Shown here piece after piece: positions 1 through 8,038 of a stretch of DNA of 64,000 bases (the stretch's first letter is position 1; each line of letters begins with the position of its first letter). The position numbers and the translations under genes were made by a program. This DNA is from Piscinibacter sp943370595 (lineage in GTDB: Bacteria > Pseudomonadota > Gammaproteobacteria > Burkholderiales > Burkholderiaceae_C), in assembly GCA_943370595.1 (NCBI GenBank), contig CALRRO020000021.1, forward strand, positions 1-64,000, written 5' to 3'. The notes beneath the pieces were generated by a model. The model did not search any database. It was given only the letters and a program-made list of their open reading frames with translations, and was not told where the DNA came from.

Positions 1-199
1 CGCCACCGAATCCGGTGGCGAAGCGGCTGCCGGCGCGATCGGATTGCAGCAGGTCCTGCACCCGGCGCAGCAAGGCCGGGTCGCCGGTGCAGCGCTCGTG
101 CAGCCAGGCCTCGCGCTGGTCGTCGGGCAGGTCGAGCGCGGCGTCGAACAGGGCCAGCGCCTCGCGTTCGGTGTCCACGCTGAGGGCGGGCTCGGGCAT
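1..199 (-). CDS. Serine/threonine protein kinase, N-terminal fragment (cut by window start)
   Basis: The first 66 codons read on the minus strand from an ATG at 199 begin MPEPALSVDTEREALALF and run into REAWLHERCTGDPALLRRVQDLL. This helical leader, with the pattern AWL-x3-C-x-GD-x-ALL-x2-V-x2-LL, is typical of the segment in front of the kinase domain in large bacterial Ser/Thr kinases that carry WD40 or TPR tails. No kinase motif is visible because the gene continues off the left edge. It lies 69 bp downstream of the KDG kinase stop on the same strand. The family call rests on the leader pattern alone. Confidence 0.6.
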   Translation of the reverse strand, partial: MPEPALSVDTEREALALFDAALDLPDDQREAWLHERCTGDPALLRRVQDLLQSDRAGSRFATGFGG

Positions 200-268
200 G
201 CGATGCAGCCTAGCGAATTCACCCGCGGCGGGCCAGCCAGACCGCTCCCGCGACCACGGGGTGCGTCT

Positions 269-1225
269 TCAGGCGCGCAGCGCGACGGGCAATGCGTCAC
301 GCCGCGGCAGGCCGTCCATGTCGCCGACCACCTGGATGACCTGCGCGCCTGTCCAGTTGCCGCGAGCCACCGCCGTCGGCCAGTCCAGGCCCTGCAGCCG
401 GCCGCTGATCACGCCGGCGGCGAAGGCATCGCCGGCGCCGACGGTGTCGACGATGGTTTCGACCTTCACGCCGGGCACGCGGCCCGAACCTTCGGCCGTG
501 CGCCAGTAGGCGCCCTCGGCGCCCAGCTTGATCACCACCGCGCGCGCGCCGCGCTCGAGGTAGAAGGCGGCGATGTCTTCCGGTGCTTCCAGCCCGGTCA
601 GCGTGCGGCCCTCGGCGATGCCGGGCAGCACCCAGTCGGCCAGGCCGGCGAGGCGGTTGAGGTGCTCGGCCATGGCCTCGGGGCCCGGCCAGAGTTTCGG
701 TCGCAGGTTGGGGTCGAAGGAGATGCTGCGGCCGGCCGCGCGCATCGCCTTCATCGTGTGCTCGACCAGCTCGGCGCAGCTGGCCGACAGCGCCGGCGTG
801 ATGCCGGTGACGTGCAGGTGCCGTGCGGCGAGGAAGCGCGACGCATCGAAGTCGGCCACCGACAAGGCACTGGCGGCCGAGCCGCGGCGGAAGTACTCCA
901 CCACCGGGTCCTGGCCTTCGAGTGCGCGTGACTTGAGCATGAAGCCGGTCGGGCGCATGGGGTCGGTGGCGACGGCGCTGCAGTCGATGCCCTCGGCCTC
1001 CAACGCGCGGCGGATGTGGCGCGCGAAGGAGTCGTTACCCAGGCGACTCAGCCAGGCCACCTTCAGGCCCATGCGCGCGAGGCCGACGCCGACGTTGGTC
1101 TCGGCGCCGGCGACGATCTTGCTGAAGGTGGCGGCGTCTTCCAGCGCGCCGGGCTCGTGCGCGGCGAACGAGACCATGGTCTCGCCAAGCGTGATGACGT
1201 CGAGGGTCGGTTGCGGGCTCGTCAT
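269..1225 (-). CDS. kdgK: 2-dehydro-3-deoxygluconokinase (KDG kinase, PfkB family)
   Basis: This cytoplasmic sugar-acid kinase would phosphorylate 2-keto-3-deoxygluconate to KDPG, the last step before aldol cleavage. The 318-residue product has the PfkB fold: LGETMVSF at 13-20, the glycine-rich start of the substrate site, FDPN at 170-173, and the signature DTVGAGDAF at 260-268 with catalytic Asp266. An upstream in-frame ATG exists, but the ATG at 1225 fits better because it overlaps the TGA of the preceding dehydrogenase gene (ATGA). It is the last gene of a four-gene operon with mannonate dehydratase and fructuronate reductase, which fits KDG as substrate. Other PfkB sugar kinases are possible but less likely. 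Confidence 0.88.
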   Translation of the reverse strand: MTSPQPTLDVITLGETMVSFAAHEPGALEDAATFSKIVAGAETNVGVGLARMGLKVAWLSRLGNDSFARHIRRALEAEGIDCSAVATDPMRPTGFMLKSRALEGQDPVVEYFRRGSAASALSVADFDASRFLAARHLHVTGITPALSASCAELVEHTMKAMRAAGRSISFDPNLRPKLWPGPEAMAEHLNRLAGLADWVLPGIAEGRTLTGLEAPEDIAAFYLERGARAVVIKLGAEGAYWRTAEGSGRVPGVKVETIVDTVGAGDAFAAGVISGRLQGLDWPTAVARGNWTGAQVIQVVGDMDGLPRRDALPVALRA

Positions 1226-2271
1226 AGCGGCGAGGCTACACCGAGGCGCACGCTCCACGAGCGCATCTCGTCGGCCAGGCCCGGCTCGATCGGGATGCCC
1301 TCGGCGCGCCGACGCGCCTGCGCTGCCAGCTCGGGATCACCCGGCATCCTCGGCACGCCCGGTTCGGCGGCCAGCGCGCGCGCCATCTGCTCGACCATGG
1401 CGGCGAACACCGGCCCGCCGGCGAAGCGCATCGGATCGAGCACGACGAAGAAGGCGCCGATGTGCCGCGGCCGCTCCAGCTCGGCGTACATCGGGCCGAT
1501 CTGCGGTCCCCAGGGGTTGCCGTTCAGCGGGCCGCACAGCAGCTCGACGATCAACGCCAGCCCGTAGCCCTTGTGGCCGTAGTCCGGGCCACCGAGCGGG
1601 CGCAGCGCGTTGGCGGCCTGCGCATCGGTGGTGTCGTGGCCGTCGCTGTCGATCGCCACGCCGGGCGCGATGGCGGCGCCTTCGCGGCGCGCGTTGATGA
1701 CGCGGTTCCACGGGATCGACGTGGTGGCCATGTCCAGGCAGACCGGTTCCGAACCCTCGCGCGGAAAGGCCATCGAGATCGGGTTGGTGCCGAGAAAGGG
1801 CCGGTGGCCGCCGTGCGGCGCGGCGATCTTGTCCGAGTGGGTGAAGGCCATGCCGATCAGACCCTCGCGCGCGGCGGTGCGGCTGTACAGGCCGACTGCA
1901 CCGCAGTGCGACGAGTCGCCGACGCCGACCGCGCCGATGCCGTTCTCGCGCGCGAGCTCGATCGCGACGCGGTTGGCGCGGTGGGCGACGACGATGCCCA
2001 GGCCCTGGTCGCCCGCCACCTGCGCGGTGCCGGGCCCGCTGCGGGTGACGACGATGTTCGGTCGGGCCTTGATCGAACCGTGCGTCAGCCGGTTGAGGTA
2101 ATGCGTCAGCCGCGCGATGCCGTGCGAGTCGATGCCCCACAGGCTGGTCTGCACCAGGCTGTCGGCCAGGCTGCGGGCGTCGTCGTCGGGCAGGTCGAAG
2201 TGGCGCAGGCACGCGATGGCCCAGCCGGTCAGCGCCGCCGCGCCGACGTACACCACGCCCGAGCCGCTCAT
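1222..2271 (-). CDS. Ldh_2-family NAD(P)H-dependent oxidoreductase (malate/L-lactate/2,3-diketogulonate reductase-like)
   Basis: The 349-residue protein belongs to the malate/L-lactate dehydrogenase-2 family, which reduces or oxidises 2-keto/2-hydroxy acids with NAD(P)H in the cytoplasm. The family signature WGIDSHG is at about 45-51, with the catalytic His50, and SSHCGAVG lies near residue 120. The longer frame upstream is antisense noise. The start at 2271 overlaps the TGA of the upstream reductase gene (ATGA), and its stop overlaps kdgK in the same way. Substrates in this family include malate, sulfolactate, ureidoglycolate, delta-1-piperideine-2-carboxylate and 2,3-diketo-L-gulonate. The operon suggests a sugar-acid substrate, but sequence alone does not decide. 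Confidence 0.85.
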   Translation of the reverse strand: MSGSGVVYVGAAALTGWAIACLRHFDLPDDDARSLADSLVQTSLWGIDSHGIARLTHYLNRLTHGSIKARPNIVVTRSGPGTAQVAGDQGLGIVVAHRANRVAIELARENGIGAVGVGDSSHCGAVGLYSRTAAREGLIGMAFTHSDKIAAPHGGHRPFLGTNPISMAFPREGSEPVCLDMATTSIPWNRVINARREGAAIAPGVAIDSDGHDTTDAQAANALRPLGGPDYGHKGYGLALIVELLCGPLNGNPWGPQIGPMYAELERPRHIGAFFVVLDPMRFAGGPVFAAMVEQMARALAAEPGVPRMPGDPELAAQARRRAEGIPIEPGLADEMRSWSVRLGVASPL

Positions 2272-3680
2272 TCCATCGACTCCAGCGTGGCGCGCACGCC
2301 GTCGCGGCGCAGGCGCACGGCCTGGCGCGCCACCGCGTCGACGACACCGCGCTCGCGGCCCAGCGTGCCGAACACCGGGGCGAAGCCGAGCAGCGTGGCG
2401 ATGCGTGCGGTCTCGGTCGGTGCGCCTGCCGCACGCACGTGCAGGGCGCGCAGCTCGGCGGCGAGTGGGTCGTCGATCGCAAAGCCGCCTCCGGCCTCGT
2501 CGACACCGCCGAGGACCTGCAGCCACGCCGCCAGCGCCAGGGCGAGGTGGTCGACGGGCGCGTCGGTCGCCAGCCGCTCGCGCAGCGTGCCCAGCCAGCG
2601 CTGCGGGATCTTCTGCGAGCCATCCATCGCGATCTGTGCCGTGCGATGCGCCAGTGCCGGGTTCGCGAAGCGCTCGACCAGCCGCGCGCGGTAGGCAGCG
2701 AGGTCCACGCCGGCGAGGCCGTCGATCGCCGCCAGCGTCGGTTCGATCTCCTCGCGCATCAGCGCCTCGACGAATCGTCGCAAGGCCGGCTCCGCGATCG
2801 CGCGGTCCACCGTGGGCCACCCGGCCAGCACGCCGAGGTAGGCGATCGCCGAATGGCTGCCGTTGACCATGCGCAGCTTGAGCTTTTCGAACGGCTCGGC
2901 CTGGTCGACGAAGCGTGCGCCGTACACCGTCCAGTCGGGCCGGCCGGCGGCGAAGTCATCCTCGATGGCCCAGTCGAAGAAGGGCTCGGCCGTCACCACC
3001 GCGAGGTCATCGTTCCTTGGCACGATGCGGTCGACCATGCCGTTCGGGAAGCGGCAGGCGGAATCGATCCACTCGGCCAGCGCCGCATCGCGCTCGCGTG
3101 CGAACGCCAGCACCAGGCCTCGCAAGGTGGCGCCGTTGCTCGGCAGGTTGTCGCAGGACAGCAGCGTGACCGGGCCGAGCCCGCGCGTGCGGCGCAGCGC
3201 CAGACCATGCACCAGAAAGCCCAGCGTCGTGCGCGGTGTGTGCGGGTGCGCGAGGTCGTGCACGATGGCGGGGTCGTCGCGCTTCAGCGCGCCGGTCGCC
3301 GGATCATGGTGGTAGCCCTTCTCGGTGACGGTCAGGCTGACGATGCGCGTGGCCGGCGCAGCGATGGCCTCGAGCACCGCGGTCGGAGCCTCCGGCGCGA
3401 CCAGCACGCCGAGCAGCGAGTGCAGCGTCTCGCGGCGTTCGCGCGGCCGGCCCTGTGGATCGGCATCGCGCAGTGCCAGCGTGTAGTCGAAGCCCTCCCG
3501 CGCCAGCGCGTCGCGCACATCCGCATGGCGCAACGACACGCCGAGCACGCCCCAGTGGCGCTCGCCGCTCGCCGCCATCGCAGCCTCGGTGGCGGGGATC
3601 AGGTGGGCGCGGGCGAAGGCGCCCAGGCCCAGGTGAACGATGCCGGCGCCGAGGCCGGCCTTGTCCGTCAGTGCGCTCAC
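2268..3680 (-). CDS. uxuB: Mannitol dehydrogenase family protein, probable D-fructuronate reductase (D-mannonate oxidoreductase)
   Basis: The 470-residue protein is a polyol-specific long-chain dehydrogenase. It would interconvert D-fructuronate and D-mannonate with NAD(H). The N-terminal Rossmann segment reads IVHLGLGAFARAH, and the catalytic Lys-x4-Asn-x2-His pattern is present in KLRMVNGSH. The start is a GTG at 3680 overlapping the mannonate dehydratase stop (GTGA), and the stop overlaps the next gene (ATGA). A long in-frame extension upstream is antisense to nothing real and is ignored. With mannonate dehydratase directly upstream, D-mannonate oxidoreductase is the natural role. Tagaturonate reductase or another polyol dehydrogenase cannot be excluded. 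Confidence 0.82.
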   Translation of the reverse strand: MSALTDKAGLGAGIVHLGLGAFARAHLIPATEAAMAASGERHWGVLGVSLRHADVRDALAREGFDYTLALRDADPQGRPRERRETLHSLLGVLVAPEAPTAVLEAIAAPATRIVSLTVTEKGYHHDPATGALKRDDPAIVHDLAHPHTPRTTLGFLVHGLALRRTRGLGPVTLLSCDNLPSNGATLRGLVLAFARERDAALAEWIDSACRFPNGMVDRIVPRNDDLAVVTAEPFFDWAIEDDFAAGRPDWTVYGARFVDQAEPFEKLKLRMVNGSHSAIAYLGVLAGWPTVDRAIAEPALRRFVEALMREEIEPTLAAIDGLAGVDLAAYRARLVERFANPALAHRTAQIAMDGSQKIPQRWLGTLRERLATDAPVDHLALALAAWLQVLGGVDEAGGGFAIDDPLAAELRALHVRAAGAPTETARIATLLGFAPVFGTLGRERGVVDAVARQAVRLRRDGVRATLESME

Positions 3681-4888
3681 CAGTGCCACAGCGTGCCGTC
3701 GTGCTGCTGCCGGTTCACCGGCAGGTAGGCGCGCTCGTAGGGGTACTTCGCGGCCAGCGCCTCGTCGATCTCGACGCCGTGGCCGGGCACCTCGCCCGGG
3801 TGCAGGAAGCCGTCCTCGAAGGTGTAGGCATGCGGGAACACCGCGTCGGTCTCGGCGGTGTGGCGCATGTACTCCTGGATGCCGAAGTTGGGCACCCACA
3901 GGTCGAAGTGCAGCGCCGCGCCCATGCACACCGGCGACAGGTCCGTCGCGCCGTGGCTGCCGGTGCGCACCTGGTACATCGCCGCGAGGTCGGCGATGCG
4001 CCGCAGGTGGGTGATGCCGCCGGCATGTACGACGGTCGTGCGGATGTAGTCGATCAACTGGTTCTGGATCAGGTCCTTGCAGTCCCAGATGGTGTTGAAC
4101 ACCTCGCCCACGGCCAGCGGCGTAGTGGTGTGCTGGCGGATCAGCCGGAAGGCGTCCTGGTTCTCGGCCGGCGTGGCGTCTTCCATCCAGAACAGTCGGT
4201 ACGGCTCGAGGTCCTTGCCCAGCCGCGCGGCCTCGATCGGTGTCAGGCGGTGATGCACGTCGTGCAGCAGGTGGATGTCGGGGCCGACCGCGGCGCGCAC
4301 CGCGTCGAACAGCTGCGGCGTGTGGCGCAGGTACTTCTCGGTCGACCAATCGTGCTCGCTCGGCAGGTCGGCATCGGCCGGCTCGTAGAACATCGTGCCG
4401 CGGCCGACGCCGTAGACCTTCTCCAGCCCGGGCACGCCGCTCTGCGCGCGGATCGCCTTGTAGCCTTCTTCCTTGTAGCGCAGCACCTCCTCGACGGTCT
4501 GCGCGATGTCGCGGCCATTGGCGTGGCCGTAGACCATCACGCCGGTGCGGCTGGCGCCACCGAGCAGCTGATACAGCGGCAGGCCGGCAGCCTTGGCCTT
4601 CAGGTCCCACAGCGCGGTGTCGACGGCGGCGATCGCGCTCATCGTCACCGGCCCGCGCCGCCAGTAGGCGCCGCGGTAGAGGTACTGCCAGATGTCCTCG
4701 ATCTGATGGGCGTCGCGGCCGATCAGGCAAGGGACGACGTGGTCTGTCAGGTAGCTGGCCACCGCCAGCTCGCGGCCGTTGAGCGTCGCGTCGCCCAGGC
4801 CGGTCAGGCCCTGGTCCGTCTCGATCTTCAGGGTGACGAAGTTGCGCCCGGGGCTGCAGACGATGACACGCGCGGCGGTGATCTTCAT
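3677..4888 (-). CDS. manD: D-mannonate dehydratase (enolase superfamily, ManD/RspA type)
   Basis: The 403-residue enolase-superfamily enzyme would dehydrate D-mannonate to 2-keto-3-deoxygluconate. Key residues fall exactly where expected for characterised ManD enzymes. Metal ligands are Asp210 (LLHDVHH), Glu236 (FWMEDATP) and Glu262 (AVGEVFN). Catalytic Tyr159 lies in EKVYG, His212 follows Asp210, and His312 is in TGSHGATD. The start at 4888 gives the family N-terminus MKITAARVIV; a longer frame exists upstream but reads through a C10 tract. It is the first gene of the operon with uxuB, an Ldh_2 gene and kdgK, and lies 15 bp downstream of a GntR-type operator. Some family members have low activity or act on D-gluconate, so the exact efficiency is unknown. 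Confidence 0.93.
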   Translation of the reverse strand: MKITAARVIVCSPGRNFVTLKIETDQGLTGLGDATLNGRELAVASYLTDHVVPCLIGRDAHQIEDIWQYLYRGAYWRRGPVTMSAIAAVDTALWDLKAKAAGLPLYQLLGGASRTGVMVYGHANGRDIAQTVEEVLRYKEEGYKAIRAQSGVPGLEKVYGVGRGTMFYEPADADLPSEHDWSTEKYLRHTPQLFDAVRAAVGPDIHLLHDVHHRLTPIEAARLGKDLEPYRLFWMEDATPAENQDAFRLIRQHTTTPLAVGEVFNTIWDCKDLIQNQLIDYIRTTVVHAGGITHLRRIADLAAMYQVRTGSHGATDLSPVCMGAALHFDLWVPNFGIQEYMRHTAETDAVFPHAYTFEDGFLHPGEVPGHGVEIDEALAAKYPYERAYLPVNRQQHDGTLWHW

Positions 4889-4889
4889 C

Positions 4890-4899
4890 GGGGGGGGGG
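4890..4899. repeat. Homopolymer of ten C (minus strand) just upstream of the manD start codon
   Basis: Ten consecutive G on the plus strand (C on the coding strand) sit one base from the manD ATG, exactly where a ribosome binding site is expected. No purine-rich Shine-Dalgarno sequence is visible there. Such tracts can slip during replication, and they are also hotspots for sequencing error. Confidence 0.9.
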
Positions 4900-4903
4900 C
4901 ATT

Positions 4904-4924
4904 GGTCAAGTGGTCAGGCCAATT
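4904..4924. promoter_or_regulatory. Predicted GntR/FCD operator in front of the manD operon
   Basis: The site reads GGTCAAGTGG-TCAGG-CCAATT and is flanked by ATT on the left. It contains the imperfect dyad TGGTCAGGCCA and a wider ATTGGT...CCAAT dyad, similar to operators of FadR-subfamily GntR regulators. A second copy at 18856-18876, upstream of the gntR gene, matches 18 of 21 positions, and its inner 11 bp (TGGCCTGACCA) is the exact reverse complement. It is centred about 26 bp from the manD start codon, so repression by a bound regulator is plausible. Binding by the regulator encoded at 18076-18825 is an inference. Confidence 0.75.
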
Positions 4925-4967
4925 CTGGCGAGCCCGGCCCCCGGGGGCATCCGCGTTTACCTTGATG

Positions 4968-5432
4968 TCAGCGCAGCGGGATCGGCGTGGCGCGGTCCAC
5001 CGGCACGGCGGTGACGCTGTTCTGCGGCGAGCCTTCGATGACACGCTCGGCGTAGGTCAGGTAGACCAGCGTGTTGCGCGGCTTGTCGACCATGCGCACC
5101 ACGCGCAGCTTCTTGAAGACCAGCGAGATGCGCTCGCTGAACATCTCCTCCTGCGCGCGCAGCGGCTTCGGGAAGGCGATGGGCCCGGTCTGGCGGCAGG
5201 CGATCGAGGCTTCGGACTTGTCCTCGGCCAGGCCCAGCCCGCCCTTGATGCCGCCGGTCTTGGCGCGCGACACGTAGCAGGTGACGCCGCCGACGGCCGG
5301 GTCGTCGTAGGCCTCGACGACGATCTTGTCGTCCGGCCCCAGCCACTTGAACACCGTGTCGACTTCGCCGACGGGCTCGGCGCGCGTGCAGGCCGCGGCC
5401 ATCAGCGCAAGGATGAACAGGGTCTTCTTCAT
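4968..5432 (-). CDS. creA: CreA family protein, exported
   Basis: This 154-residue protein matches the CreA family of small exported proteins of unknown biochemical role, found widely in proteobacteria. An N-terminal signal (MKKTLFILALMAAAC) ends with a cysteine that could be lipidated, although the lipobox is not canonical. The mature part carries family stretches such as VFKWLGPDDKIVVEAYDDP and VTCYVSRAKTGGIKGGLGLA. It is followed by the promoter region of the manD operon and preceded by a small membrane protein gene on the same strand. Its function is not known, and the name comes from its neighbourhood to creBC in enterobacteria. Confidence 0.9.
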   Translation of the reverse strand: MKKTLFILALMAAACTRAEPVGEVDTVFKWLGPDDKIVVEAYDDPAVGGVTCYVSRAKTGGIKGGLGLAEDKSEASIACRQTGPIAFPKPLRAQEEMFSERISLVFKKLRVVRMVDKPRNTLVYLTYAERVIEGSPQNSVTAVPVDRATPIPLR

Positions 5433-5488
5433 GTCGGCCTCCGTGGGGAACGGGGCCGAGCGTAGCCGACACCAGGTCGGCGCGAGGG

Positions 5489-5611
5489 TCAGACGATCGA
5501 GCGGGCCAGGGCGACCAGCGCGAAGGCGCTGGCGATGCAGACGACCAGCGCCCAGTTGGGCAGCTGGCCCTTGGGCACGAGGCCGGGGCGGTGACGAATC
5601 TTGTCGGGCAT
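5489..5611 (-). CDS. Small single-pass membrane protein, 40 residues
   Basis: Starting at the ATG at 5611, the frame reads MPDKIRHRPGLVPKGQLPNW and then a hydrophobic stretch ALVVCIASAFALVALA (21-36), ending ARSIV. The basic N-terminus followed by one membrane helix suggests a single-pass inner-membrane protein with its N-terminus inside. The coding potential is supported by clean codon structure and by its position between creA and the hairpin at 5631-5650. I do not recognise a function. Similar short KGQLPNW-type membrane proteins occur in Burkholderiales, to my recollection as uncharacterised proteins. Confidence 0.6.
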   Translation of the reverse strand: MPDKIRHRPGLVPKGQLPNWALVVCIASAFALVALARSIV

Positions 5612-5665
5612 GTGAATTCCGGTCACTTTCAGGGCCGTTTTCGAGGCCCTTTGCGTGAATTCCGG
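5612..5665. repeat. Direct repeat GTGAATTCCGG flanking a hairpin
   Basis: The 11-mer GTGAATTCCGG occurs at 5612-5622 and 5655-5665. Between them AGGGCC (5631-5636) and GGCCCT (5645-5650) form a 6-bp stem with an 8-base loop, followed by TTTG on the plus strand. The segment is less GC-rich than its surroundings. It may act as a terminator for the amidohydrolase operon or be a remnant of an insertion end; neither is shown. Confidence 0.5.
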
Positions 5666-5714
5666 ACCTGCAGAGGGCGGATGTCCTGTAACAGCGAACT
5701 TCGTGCCAGCCGGA

Positions 5715-7256
5715 TCAGCGCCGCGACGAGTTGCCGTAGAAGGGCTCGCGCGCCGGCTCGTCGTCGAGGTAGTGGCGGTAGAAGTTCTTCACCTGCGGGA
5801 AGACTTCGCGGCGCAGCCAGCGGCGGTGGTTCTCGGCCTCGGTGCGCGGCTTGGCCAGCGCCTGGGCGAGCTTCTCCAGCGTCTCGTCGCGGTCGATGCG
5901 GGTGAAGCGGCCGTTCTCGCAGACCGTCTCGCCGCCGACCACCACCGCCGCCACGTGCTGCGTCTTGGCGCGCTGGATCAAGGCGTCCAGCGGCGGGATG
6001 TCGTCGTCCTGGTAGGGATACATGGCGCGGTCGAAGTCGATCACCACGGCGTCGAAGTAGCGGCCCGGGTCGAGCCGGCCGATGTCGGCGCCGAAGGCCG
6101 TGGTGCGGGCGCCGTGTTCGGTGGCCATGCGCAGCAGCTGCGGGCAGCTGGGCACCTCGTCGTCGTCCAGCCCGGGCACGCGGTGCACGTTCAGCGCCAG
6201 GCGCAGCTCCTGCAGCATGTCGCGGTCGTCGTTCAGGCCGGCCTCGTCCAGGCCCATGCCGACGGTGATGCCGCGCTTCTCGTATTCCATCAGCGGCAGC
6301 AGGCCGCTGCGCAGGCGGAAGTTGCTGCTGCAGTTGTGGCAGATGCAGGTGCCGGTGTGGGCGGCGAGCTCGATGTCCTCCTCGGTCAGCCAGACGCCGT
6401 GGCCGAGCGTGAGCTTCGGTCCGAGCAAGCCGAGCTTGTGCAGGTGCTTGACCGCCGTAGTGCCGGTGCGGCGCTTCGCATAGGCCTTCTGCATCGCCGT
6501 CTCGAGCAGGTGCATGTGCATCGGCACGCCGGCGGCGTCGGCCTTCTCCTTCATCGCCAGCAGGCCGTCGTCGCTGACCCAGTGCAGGTTGGCCGGCGCC
6601 AGCTGCATGCGCGTGAGCTCGGAGCGGTTCTCGGCCACCAGGTCGTCGAACAGCTGCATGAAGTCGGCGAAGGGCATGGCCTGCGCCTTCAGGTGCGCGG
6701 CCATCGCCGCGCCGACCTCGGGCGGCAGGCGGGCGCAGAAGACCTCGTCGGCCTCGTACACGAAGCGGTTCTGCTCGCGCACCGCGAAGCAGTACGAGGC
6801 GCGCATGCCGATGTCGCGGTAGGCATTCAGCACCGCCGACGCCGTGTCATGCACGTGGCTGTAAGGCCCGCGCATCCACCCGTGGATGTGCTGCACCGTG
6901 GTCACGCCGGAGGCCAGCATCTCGAAGGCCGAGTACAGCGTGTCGAGGTAGGGGTCGATGTCGCGTGCCGACAGCCGGCTGGCGAACCACAGCTCCAGCG
7001 CGTAGTCGGGCGAGCCCAGCTGCAGCGGCGTCATGCCCACGTGGTGGTGGCTGTTGACGAAGCCCGGCAGCATCATGTGCTGCGGGTAGCGGGTTTCCGT
7101 CGCGCCGGGGTAGGCGGCGCGCATCTGCGCCGCCGGGCCGACCGCGATCACACGGCCGTTCTCGTGGGCGAGGGCGGCGTCCGCGTGGATGACGGGCGTG
7201 TGCCGGTCGGCCACGCCGGTGACGATCCAGCGGGCCGAGACGAGGGAGACGGTCAT
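5715..7256 (-). CDS. Amidohydrolase family metal-dependent deaminase/hydrolase (AtzA/TrzN/8-oxoguanine deaminase-like)
   Basis: The 513-residue cytoplasmic enzyme belongs to the amidohydrolase superfamily (cytosine deaminase, chlorohydrolase, 8-oxoguanine deaminase group), which hydrolyses or deaminates N-heterocycles using one metal ion. Metal-site motifs are visible in order: GFVNSHHHVGM at 65-75, MHMHLLET, TLGHGVWL, and GMGLDEAGLNDD with the catalytic Asp. The start at 7256 overlaps the ABC ATPase stop (ATGA). It is the last gene of an operon with a NitT/TauT-type ABC transporter, which suggests that the transporter imports its substrate, possibly a purine- or pyrimidine-like ring compound. 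The true substrate cannot be read from sequence. Confidence 0.82.
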   Translation of the reverse strand: MTVSLVSARWIVTGVADRHTPVIHADAALAHENGRVIAVGPAAQMRAAYPGATETRYPQHMMLPGFVNSHHHVGMTPLQLGSPDYALELWFASRLSARDIDPYLDTLYSAFEMLASGVTTVQHIHGWMRGPYSHVHDTASAVLNAYRDIGMRASYCFAVREQNRFVYEADEVFCARLPPEVGAAMAAHLKAQAMPFADFMQLFDDLVAENRSELTRMQLAPANLHWVSDDGLLAMKEKADAAGVPMHMHLLETAMQKAYAKRRTGTTAVKHLHKLGLLGPKLTLGHGVWLTEEDIELAAHTGTCICHNCSSNFRLRSGLLPLMEYEKRGITVGMGLDEAGLNDDRDMLQELRLALNVHRVPGLDDDEVPSCPQLLRMATEHGARTTAFGADIGRLDPGRYFDAVVIDFDRAMYPYQDDDIPPLDALIQRAKTQHVAAVVVGGETVCENGRFTRIDRDETLEKLAQALAKPRTEAENHRRWLRREVFPQVKNFYRHYLDDEPAREPFYGNSSRR

Positions 7257-8038
7257 CGGGTTTCCTGTTCGAGGAAGGCGCGGTCGACCTCGTCGGCCAG
7301 CAGCTCGGTGAGCTGGCGGTGCAGGTCGACCATGCGCGGGTCGTGGGGGTTGCGCGGGCGCGGCAGCTCGACGCCCACCTCGTGCTTCACGCGACCGGGC
7401 CTGGCGGTGAAGACGACGATGCGGTCGGCCAGCGCCAGCGCCTCGTCGATCGAGTGCGTCACCAGCAGCACGCTGGCGCCGCTGGCGCGCCACACTTCGA
7501 GCAGGTGGCCCTGCATGCGGGCGCGGGTCTGCACGTCGAGCGCGGCGAAGGGCTCGTCCATCAGCAGCACTTGCGGCTTCATCGCCAGTGCGCGGGCCAG
7601 GGCCACGCGCTGGCGCATGCCGCCGGAGAGTTCGTGCGGCCGCCGCTGGCCCATGTCGCCCAGGCCGACCTGGCGCAGCAGCGCCTGCGCGCGGCTCTCG
7701 CGCTCGGCCTGTTCGACGCCCTGCAGCCGCAGGCCGAGGGCGACGTTGTCGAGCACGGTGAGCCAGGGGTAGAGCGAGGCTTCCTGGAAGATCATGCTGC
7801 GCTCGGGCGCCGGGCCGGCGACGCGCTGGCCGTCGCACAGCAGCTCGCCGGCGCTGGGCTGCTCCAGCCCGGCCAGCATGTACAGCAGGCTGCTCTTGCC
7901 GCAGCCCGAGGGGCCGAGCAGCACGACGAACTCGCCGGCCGTCACCTGCAGCGAGAGCGACTCGACCGCCGTGACGGCGCCCAGCTCGCCCTCGTTCCAG
8001 ACCTTGGTGACGCGGTTCAGCTGGATGGTGCTGCCCAT
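7253..8038 (-). CDS. ABC transporter ATP-binding protein, NitT/TauT type
   Basis: The 261-residue ATPase powers import through the adjacent permease. It has Walker A GPSGCGKSS at 42-50, the ABC signature LSGGMRQR, Walker B VLLMDEPFAALD and the switch histidine in LLVTHSIDEA. This combination with SIDEAL is typical of the SsuB/TauB/NrtD group. The start at 8038 shares one base with the permease stop (TGATG), and its own stop overlaps the amidohydrolase start. The longer upstream frame is antisense to the permease and not coding. The transported molecule is unknown; the operon suggests the amidohydrolase substrate. Confidence 0.92.
   Translation of the reverse strand: MGSTIQLNRVTKVWNEGELGAVTAVESLSLQVTAGEFVVLLGPSGCGKSSLLYMLAGLEQPSAGELLCDGQRVAGPAPERSMIFQEASLYPWLTVLDNVALGLRLQGVEQAERESRAQALLRQVGLGDMGQRRPHELSGGMRQRVALARALAMKPQVLLMDEPFAALDVQTRARMQGHLLEVWRASGASVLLVTHSIDEALALADRIVVFTARPGRVKHEVGVELPRPRNPHDPRMVDLHRQLTELLADEVDRAFLEQETR

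Noticed and set aside
2268..3680. A single 820-codon gene covering both fructuronate reductase and much of mannonate dehydratase
   Set aside because: The upstream half is out of frame with the clear ManD sequence; the GTG at 3680 with its GTGA overlap gives the proper reductase start.
5655..7772. Plus-strand frame of about 700 codons opposite the amidohydrolase
   Set aside because: Antisense to a gene with intact metal-binding motifs; no recognisable domain.
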